From an uncultured Idiomarina sp. (lineage in GTDB: Bacteria; Pseudomonadota; Gammaproteobacteria; Enterobacterales; Alteromonadaceae): a stretch of 64,000 bases of DNA. This document shows positions 58,232 through 64,000 of the stretch, piece by piece. The position numbers and the translations under genes were made by a program. The DNA lies in assembly GCA_946885915.1 (NCBI GenBank), contig CAMPHF010000009.1, positions 1 through 64,000 of the forward strand, written 5' to 3'. The stretch's first letter is position 1. Every line of letters starts with the position of its first letter. The notes beneath the pieces were generated by a model. The model saw nothing but the letters and a program-made list of their open reading frames with translations, was not told where the DNA came from and made no database searches.

Positions 58232-58325
58232 GTATGCTAAGCGCCATAACTTACCGACTCATCAGCAGCTGAAGCTTGTATAACAACAGGTTTTACGTCG
58301 CTGGATTAAGCAATCGAGTATAACT

Positions 58326-59279
58326 GTGATAGAACAACCTAAGTTTAAACTTCGTTTTTTGGCACCCAAGTACTGGCCTACTTGGCTCGGTGTTGGTGTG
58401 CTCTACGCCATTTCTTGGCTGCCGTACAGCTGGCAGTTGGGCTTAGGCAGAGGGCTGGGGCGCTTAATTTACAAGTTTGTCCCTAAACGCACTGCGGTTG
58501 CACGCCGCAATCTTGAGCTGTGTTTTCCGGAGCAGTCCAGTACCGAACGCGAAGCTTTGGTTAAAAAGAACTTAGAGAATACCGGTATTGCGATGTTTGA
58601 GACTGGTATGGCTTGGTGGTGGCCGAATTGGCGAATGCAACGCAAACTACATATTCACGGCGAGGAGCATTTACGGGCTGCGCAGCGCGAAGGTCATGGC
58701 ATCCTGCTGTTGTTATTTCATTTTTTGAGCCTTGAAGTTCACGCGCGTCTGATGGGATTTGTACAGCCTTCAGTGGGCCTCTATCGCCCTCATAACAACG
58801 CGGTGATGGAATACTTGCAGACCAGGGGGCGCGCGCGCTCGAATAAATACATGATTCAGCGTACCGATGTGCGGGGCATGCTACGTGCGCTTGACGCTGG
58901 TGAAATCGCAGGCTATTTGCCGGATCAGGATTACGGCCGCCGGCGAACTGTGTTCGTGCCCTTTTTTAAGGTTGAAAAAACCAGTTCAACCACGGGTACT
59001 TTGCTATTTGCCGCGCAAGCCCGTTGCAAAGTGGTTCCGACAACCTGCTTTCGACGCGAAGATGGCAGCGGCTACGATATTTCTTTTTATCCCGCGTTTG
59101 AACAGTTTCCAACAGATGATGTCGAAGCTTCGGTTACCCGGGTAAATAAAATGGTTGAATTTGCTGTTTCCCAGCAACCTGATCAATATTTATGGGTACA
59201 TAGACGATTTAAAACTCGTCCGGCGGAATCTGATCCAGATCTTTACCATACGGACATGCTGCGCCAGCGCGACGCATAA
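58326..59279 (+). CDS. lpxL: Lipid A biosynthesis lauroyl acyltransferase (LpxL type)
   Basis: 317 residues from the GTG at 58326. Inner membrane enzyme that adds a secondary acyl chain to Kdo2-lipid IVA. An N-terminal helix (WLGVGVLYAISWLPY) is followed by the catalytic HX4E in FHFLSLEVHARL, YRPHNNAVMEYLQTRGRARS, DYGRRRTVFVPFF and the C-terminal YLWVHRRFKTRP. LpxL, LpxM and LpxP are hard to separate by eye; the YRPHNN form favours LpxL/LpxP. Confidence 0.9.
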   Translation: MIEQPKFKLRFLAPKYWPTWLGVGVLYAISWLPYSWQLGLGRGLGRLIYKFVPKRTAVARRNLELCFPEQSSTEREALVKKNLENTGIAMFETGMAWWWPNWRMQRKLHIHGEEHLRAAQREGHGILLLLFHFLSLEVHARLMGFVQPSVGLYRPHNNAVMEYLQTRGRARSNKYMIQRTDVRGMLRALDAGEIAGYLPDQDYGRRRTVFVPFFKVEKTSSTTGTLLFAAQARCKVVPTTCFRREDGSGYDISFYPAFEQFPTDDVEASVTRVNKMVEFAVSQQPDQYLWVHRRFKTRPAESDPDLYHTDMLRQRDA

Positions 59280-59302
59280 ATTCATATTGGGGGGTGGCGT
59301 TG

Positions 59303-60052
59303 ATGATGCAATTACAGCAGCTTAAATATCAACGCGGGTTAGCCCAGGGCTTGGTCGTGTTATTGGTGCTTATTGTCGCCAGCGCTCTCATTTTTTACAT
59401 GTACCACGCCCCCACCAAGCGTCCGCGTGGCAGCAGCGACAATGGCAACACTTTTGATGTGCCTTGGAAACGACTACAGGTACAAGAGAGCAACATCCCC
59501 GATAATTTACAAAACAGTATTACGCGTTTTTTTCATACCATCCGCTCCCAATCTGAACCGCTCACCGATGAAGCTAGCCCCTACGTAATTGAGTTAGATA
59601 AAACACCCATAGAGCTGTTGGATGTTCTTAACCACCTCGCGCTTGAACAGCAAATACAGCAGCAAGCACCATTACCACCGGATTGGCGTGGTGCGCAGGA
59701 ATTTCACCAGTTTAGCAGTGGTGAAACCGTTAAAACCCGGTTGGAGGAAATAGCTCTCGCCCAAAACGTTCATTTCATTTGGTGGCTCGACCGTGATTAT
59801 GTGGTGAAATCGTCGTTCTCGAGCAATGGTGATTTTTTGGCATTAGTGAGCAAAGTGGCGCGGACTGTGAATGATGACTATCAAGGCCAAGTTGCCGCTT
59901 ATATTTGCTACCCACAACATGCCTTGTTGTTGGTGACCGAACAACTCCAAAGCATGGTCCCCAACGACTGTCAGCTCATTGATGTGATGCGACAACCAGA
60001 TGTCGATGGTCCCCCTAACCTCCAGCAGCAGGCCCCGCAAGACAATCCTTAA
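59303..60052 (+). CDS. Membrane-anchored protein with a TcpQ-like C-terminal domain
   Basis: 249 residues from the ATG at 59303 with GGGGTGG 6 bases upstream. One N-terminal helix (GLVVLLVLIVASALIFYMYH) anchors a periplasmic part. Residues about 143-220 (SSGETVKTRLEEIALAQNVH, then FIWWLDRDYVVKSSF and GDFLALVSKVARTVND) resemble the TcpQ domain: a (G/S)-(D/E)-T start, a W-x-hydrophobic strand and a later helix. TcpQ domains occur in toxin-coregulated-pilus-type and secretion assemblies. None is near, so the role is open. It overlaps glnE convergently by 4 bases. Confidence 0.72.
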   Translation: MMQLQQLKYQRGLAQGLVVLLVLIVASALIFYMYHAPTKRPRGSSDNGNTFDVPWKRLQVQESNIPDNLQNSITRFFHTIRSQSEPLTDEASPYVIELDKTPIELLDVLNHLALEQQIQQQAPLPPDWRGAQEFHQFSSGETVKTRLEEIALAQNVHFIWWLDRDYVVKSSFSSNGDFLALVSKVARTVNDDYQGQVAAYICYPQHALLLVTEQLQSMVPNDCQLIDVMRQPDVDGPPNLQQQAPQDNP

Positions 60053-62979
60053 GCGTTAGTGTCGGCAGCCTGAAGAATGTCTTGCCACCATTGCCAAATG
60101 AGCGCTGATTTTGTCTTCACTGCAACCAAATCAGGGTGGTTATCTGCCAAGTTGGAAGCTTGATTGGATAATGCACAGGTGTGTTGTAGCGCCCGTAAAT
60201 GTTGATAATGTTGGATAAGTTGCTGACTCTGAGTAATCGTTAGTGCAGCACAATCGGCGGCTGCCTCTAATATGCGAATGTTATCCGTATAGGTTGTTAA
60301 CGCTGGCACTTCTGCGGCATAGGCAAGTACTAGGTACTGCACCAAAAACTCAATGTCGGTGATCCCGCCGTGGCTGTGCTTCAAATCAAACGCCACATTT
60401 ACATCACCTAACTGGCTCCGCATTTTTTCACGCATGTCGCGTACTTGCTGCGCCAACTGTGCCCGCTCACGCGGCTGCTGCAACTGCTGCTGGCGCAACT
60501 GTGCTAACCATTGCCGATACTGAGGCTCACCATACACCGGACGAGCCCGCACCAATGATTGCAATTCCCAGGTCCACGCATCCTCCGCCAAGTACTTGGC
60601 GAAGGTTGGCGCTTGGGTTACCAGCAACCCGGCTTTACCTGCTGGGCGCAAACGCATATCTACTTCGTATAACACACCGGTAAGGGTACGGGTGTTGAAT
60701 AGGTGCAAAATCCGTTGCGCTAAGCGTAGATAAAATTGCTGCACCTCAATCGGTTTAGGTCCGGTCGTTTGAGCTTGATAATCGGCAAAGCTGACAAACA
60801 CCAAATCTAAATCTGAACCGTAGCCGAGCTCAAGCCCGCCTAATTTACCGTATGCAAATACCGCAAATCCGGTATCGGTAACGTTGTGCCCGGGCGGCTC
60901 GCCGTGTTTACTTACCAGTTGATACCACGCTAATTGTACGACATCAGCAATGATAGCTTCAGCAAGGTAACTTAAATGGTCACTCACTTTCATTAAGGGT
61001 AATAAACCAGCTATATCCGCCGCCGCGATCTTTAATTGCAATGCTTGCCGCGCTTGACGCAACACATCCATTTGGGTTTCTAAGTCTTGCTCCGGTATCC
61101 GCAGTAAGTACTCATCGAGTAATCGGGGATAATCACTAAATGCGGGCAAATCTTGTAAATGCCGCGGGTCAATTAACTCATCCAACAACAATGGGTAGGT
61201 CGCAATTTGTTGCGCGATCCATTCGCTCGCAGCGCAGAGTTTTAACAGCTGCGCCCGCGCCCCAGGGTTTTCCAATAGCAACTCTAAGTAGGCGGTTCTG
61301 CTCGCAATACGTGCTAACACCAAGAAAATGCGCTGCAACAAGGTATCCGGATCAGCACTGGCTAAAATATGTTCAAGTAAGGTAGGGACTAATTTCGCAA
61401 TCGCTTTGCGACCTCGCGGCCCTGACTCGCGCTTACGTAAAGTTTGCCGAAACTCGTGAATACGCTGCCACAATACCGGCGCCGATGCTTTGTTCGCATC
61501 GGTTAGATGTTCCTGCAACAATTCTTCAGCCGCGCTCGTCTCGATTAGGTCTTGCCACAACAACTGCAACGGAGAGGTTGACTCCTCATCATCACTTTGC
61601 TGCCCAACAATGGTCTGAAAAATTTCATTAACCGCTTGGGTGTGGGTGCTGAGTTCTGCGATTACCTCAGCCCACGTCATGCCCATCGCCGCCGCGACTT
61701 GCTGCTGGCGTAATGGGTTCGTTGGTAAAGTTTGCGTTTGTTCATCGTCAATCAGTTGCAGTCGATGTTCTAACGTTCGTAAAAACTCATAAGCGGCCAA
61801 TAAGCGCTCTACTTCCTTGCGCGACAACAATTCTAACTCAGCAATTCTGGTAAATGCCGCAACCAACGAACGCGTTTGCAAACGTCGTTCTTGCCCGCCT
61901 CGAATCAGCTGGAACGCCTGTGCAATAAACTCAATTTCGCGAATGCCACCAGGACCGAGCTTAATATTATCTTGTAACTGACGCCGACTCGACTCCTGCT
62001 GGATCAGGGCTTTCATTTTGCGAAGCGAATCAATCACACTGAAATCAATATAACGCCGATACACAAACGGGCGCAGTAATTCAGAAAGCTGGAAGTCATA
62101 GGCTTGACCCGCCCCAATCACCCGCGCTTTTACCATCGCATAGCGTTCCCAATCACGCCCATGCTCCTGATAATAGTGCTCCAGAGCATTGAAGCTAGCG
62201 ACTAACGGGCCGGCTGACCCAAATGGCCGCAAGCGCAAATCCACCCGATACACAAAGCCATGTTGGTTATGACTATCCAACAGTTTCACCAGTGCTTGAA
62301 CTAAGCGAGTAAACCACACATGATTCTCTAATTGACGCGGTCCACCTTGTGTTTCTCCTGCCTCTGGGTAGCAAAATATCAGGTCAATGTCGGACGAAAA
62401 GTTTAATTCATGGCCTCCCAACTTACCCATCGCAATAGTCAGTAGCGGTTGCGCCTCACCAGCGCCATTCACTGGGGTGCCGTAGTGCTGACAAAAATGT
62501 TGATAGAGCCAATCTGTGGCCACCTCAATCATCGCATCGGCGACGCTTGATAGATGCTCAAGGACGGTCGCTAAAGAGATTTGCTGTAATACATCTGCCG
62601 CCGCCAGATTCGCCAACCACAGCTGCCGTAAGCGTCGTAAGATCTCACCCACCTCGGCTTCGTTTTGTGCTGCAACCAGCGCCTCACGCACTAATGTCAC
62701 ATAAGTTCCCGGGGCCGGAAGCTCCACCTGTAAAGTCGCGATGTCGCTAAACGGTAGCTCATTGCAATAACGCTGCCAGGTCCGAAAAATAAACGGACTC
62801 ATGGCTCCCAAAGTTTGTACTAACGGCCACTGGCGCCCCATTTGCTGTTGCCATCGGCTGTGCTGCGCTGCGCTCAGTTGAACCTCTTGTTGGGCCACTA
62901 CCTCTTGCAAGGCTGGCAGCTGCAGTTGCCCCAGTTGCTCTAGCACCTGGGCCGGGCATAACTTTCTGGTGGTTAGCAT
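60049..62979 (-). CDS. glnE: Bifunctional glutamine synthetase adenylyltransferase/deadenylase
   Basis: 976 residues. It adds or removes AMP on glutamine synthetase in response to PII and glutamine. Two nucleotidyltransferase domains are visible: LNFSSDIDLIFCYPEAGE in the N-terminal (deadenylylating) half and LGYGSDLDLVFVSFAD in the C-terminal (adenylylating) half, each followed by a GlnE helical domain (GPGGIREIEFIAQAFQLI, HGGITDIEFLVQYLVLAY). It is 6 bases downstream of the ygiF-type gene. Confidence 0.97.
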   Translation of the reverse strand: MLTTRKLCPAQVLEQLGQLQLPALQEVVAQQEVQLSAAQHSRWQQQMGRQWPLVQTLGAMSPFIFRTWQRYCNELPFSDIATLQVELPAPGTYVTLVREALVAAQNEAEVGEILRRLRQLWLANLAAADVLQQISLATVLEHLSSVADAMIEVATDWLYQHFCQHYGTPVNGAGEAQPLLTIAMGKLGGHELNFSSDIDLIFCYPEAGETQGGPRQLENHVWFTRLVQALVKLLDSHNQHGFVYRVDLRLRPFGSAGPLVASFNALEHYYQEHGRDWERYAMVKARVIGAGQAYDFQLSELLRPFVYRRYIDFSVIDSLRKMKALIQQESSRRQLQDNIKLGPGGIREIEFIAQAFQLIRGGQERRLQTRSLVAAFTRIAELELLSRKEVERLLAAYEFLRTLEHRLQLIDDEQTQTLPTNPLRQQQVAAAMGMTWAEVIAELSTHTQAVNEIFQTIVGQQSDDEESTSPLQLLWQDLIETSAAEELLQEHLTDANKASAPVLWQRIHEFRQTLRKRESGPRGRKAIAKLVPTLLEHILASADPDTLLQRIFLVLARIASRTAYLELLLENPGARAQLLKLCAASEWIAQQIATYPLLLDELIDPRHLQDLPAFSDYPRLLDEYLLRIPEQDLETQMDVLRQARQALQLKIAAADIAGLLPLMKVSDHLSYLAEAIIADVVQLAWYQLVSKHGEPPGHNVTDTGFAVFAYGKLGGLELGYGSDLDLVFVSFADYQAQTTGPKPIEVQQFYLRLAQRILHLFNTRTLTGVLYEVDMRLRPAGKAGLLVTQAPTFAKYLAEDAWTWELQSLVRARPVYGEPQYRQWLAQLRQQQLQQPRERAQLAQQVRDMREKMRSQLGDVNVAFDLKHSHGGITDIEFLVQYLVLAYAAEVPALTTYTDNIRILEAAADCAALTITQSQQLIQHYQHLRALQHTCALSNQASNLADNHPDLVAVKTKSALIWQWWQDILQAADTNA

Positions 62980-62985
62980 TGGCGG

Positions 62986-64000
62986 TTAGTTTATCCAGTA
63001 CGGTTCTTGCTTTAGCGCAGCCCGACGTGAGGTGTCGAGCGCAAACAACAGCGATTCCAATTGGGTTTGTTGCCAGTTAAGCAATTTTTCCTGATTGATA
63101 TCATCAGTATCTTTAATGCTGTCTCGCAACAGCTTTAACGCGGTAATTTCACGAATTCCGCGTGCCATATCTAGCCAAGGCGCCCGGAATTGCTCACGAT
63201 CTTCAGCCGCAAACAAATACCCTACGCAATAACCTAAGTGCAACGAGCTTTGCAGACTTGGCAGTAACTTCAAGTATTGCTCAGCGCGCAAAGGTTCATC
63301 AACATCAAAAGCATCCGCGACGTTTTGCCAATCTTGTTTTAATTGCTGCGCGGCCCAAATCACCATGGGGGTATCCATATGCTCATCCTGCGGTGCACGC
63401 TGAATGAGTTCGCCTAACTCGAGCACTGTCAATTGATAATCGTGTTGGGTGACTAGTTTTTGCATGACCTCTAGTTGGGCCGCATGCAATTGCAAATCGA
63501 CAATATTGTCGTATAACTTTTGCTGCTCTTTCAGCACTAAGTGATAGGCGCCATCATCGGCAATAAGTTCGGCAAAGGCTTCAAAACGTTTCAGCCAACC
63601 GAGCTGATCAAGCAAGGGTTCGAGCCGCGCTAAATCATCTTGGGTATCGACGCCATGACTAGCTAACTGCTGCAACACCACTCGGCATAAGCGCATACCA
63701 TTGGCCATGCCCGCCACCGCATGCACATCCGGCTGACGTAGTAAGCAAGCTTCATTATGCTGCCATTCGTTCAGGGCAAATGCGAGAGCCTGGTAGAGCC
63801 CAGAGGCAACGGTTGCGGCTGAACTTAAAGGGACAAAATCTAGCCGCGTGCGTGGCTGTAATTGTGACTTCTCGGCAAGCAAATAACCGCGTGCCGCTTT
63901 ACTCAAATAGCCTACTTGGGCATTGGTGCGGGTAATTAAGCGGCGCGCCAATTTAAACGCATCCGCGACTTCGCCACCCTGTACCTCAATTTCTATCTCA
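62986..64000 (-). CDS. ygiF: CYTH/CHAD protein (YgiF-type inorganic triphosphatase), 5' end outside the window
   Basis: The frame stays open to the window end: upstream of 63951 it continues EIEIEVQGGEVADAFKL, so the true start lies beyond 64000. That segment and LARRLITRTNAQVGYLSKAA look like the end of a CYTH domain, and the following 300 residues are helical with CHAD-like spaced histidines and arginines (GMRLCRVVLQQL). In E. coli ygiF is also next to glnE and encodes an inorganic triphosphatase. Partial, about 338 codons visible. Confidence 0.85.
   Translation of the reverse strand, partial: EIEIEVQGGEVADAFKLARRLITRTNAQVGYLSKAARGYLLAEKSQLQPRTRLDFVPLSSAATVASGLYQALAFALNEWQHNEACLLRQPDVHAVAGMANGMRLCRVVLQQLASHGVDTQDDLARLEPLLDQLGWLKRFEAFAELIADDGAYHLVLKEQQKLYDNIVDLQLHAAQLEVMQKLVTQHDYQLTVLELGELIQRAPQDEHMDTPMVIWAAQQLKQDWQNVADAFDVDEPLRAEQYLKLLPSLQSSLHLGYCVGYLFAAEDREQFRAPWLDMARGIREITALKLLRDSIKDTDDINQEKLLNWQQTQLESLLFALDTSRRAALKQEPYWIN

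Overview
The window is a continuous stretch of a gammaproteobacterial chromosome. Every protein family with a clear assignment (RpoA, SecY, DnaB, ParC/ParE, GlnE, RraB, PriB, Zur, TolC, LptFG) is gammaproteobacterial in type. Moderate G+C, gene order and the Mrp antiporter point to marine Alteromonadales, most likely Idiomarinaceae (Idiomarina, Pseudidiomarina or Aliidiomarina). That placement is my inference from the proteins and is not tested by any search. I see no insertion sequence, prophage, rRNA operon or CRISPR array.

Layout. (a) 1-1236: an exported protein built from ten tandem 15-residue repeats, then a two-way terminator. (b) 1254-9764, minus strand: alpha operon (rpsM-rpsK-rpsD-rpoA-rplQ) and spc operon (rplN to rpmJ), with a recognisable S4-type leader before rpsM. 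(c) 9765-18884: a block that separates the spc operon from the S10 operon. It holds a plus-strand group-2 Mrp Na+/H+ antiporter operon (fused mrpA-B, then C, D, E, F, G) facing a three-gene minus-strand cassette of unknown membrane and periplasmic proteins. (d) 18885-24161, minus: the complete S10 operon (rpsJ to rpsQ) with promoter, leader attenuator and terminator. The block in (c) sits exactly at the classical S10/spc operon boundary, so each ribosomal operon keeps its own signals.

(e) 24167-28849, minus: M19 dipeptidase, a tiny secreted-protein/microprotein pair, dusA and a secreted amidase. (f) 28952-29889, plus: zur and a lone cheX. (g) 29925-38866, minus: dnaB; an ECF sigma / putative anti-sigma / DUF4097 operon; rpsF-priB-rpsR-rplI; then rnr-rlmB and a small membrane protein. 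(h) 39005-43022: a metallo-beta-lactamase-fold protein, tRNA-Leu(CAA), an RDD protein and lptF-lptG.

(i) 43123-48089, plus: pepA with a structured leader, holC and valS. (j) 48121-56472: rraB, plsC, an HPt/HD-GYP signalling protein, parC, parE and the nudF-yqiB-yqiA cluster (without cpdA). (k) 56775-64000: tolC, an LpxL-type acyltransferase, a TcpQ-like protein, glnE and the C-terminal part of a ygiF-type CYTH/CHAD gene cut by the window end.

Most of the window is translation, replication and envelope housekeeping. The accessory interest lies in the 9 kb block between the two ribosomal operons, the repeat protein at the left end, the small-ORF pair near 25.5-25.9 kb and several structured leaders or palindromes.
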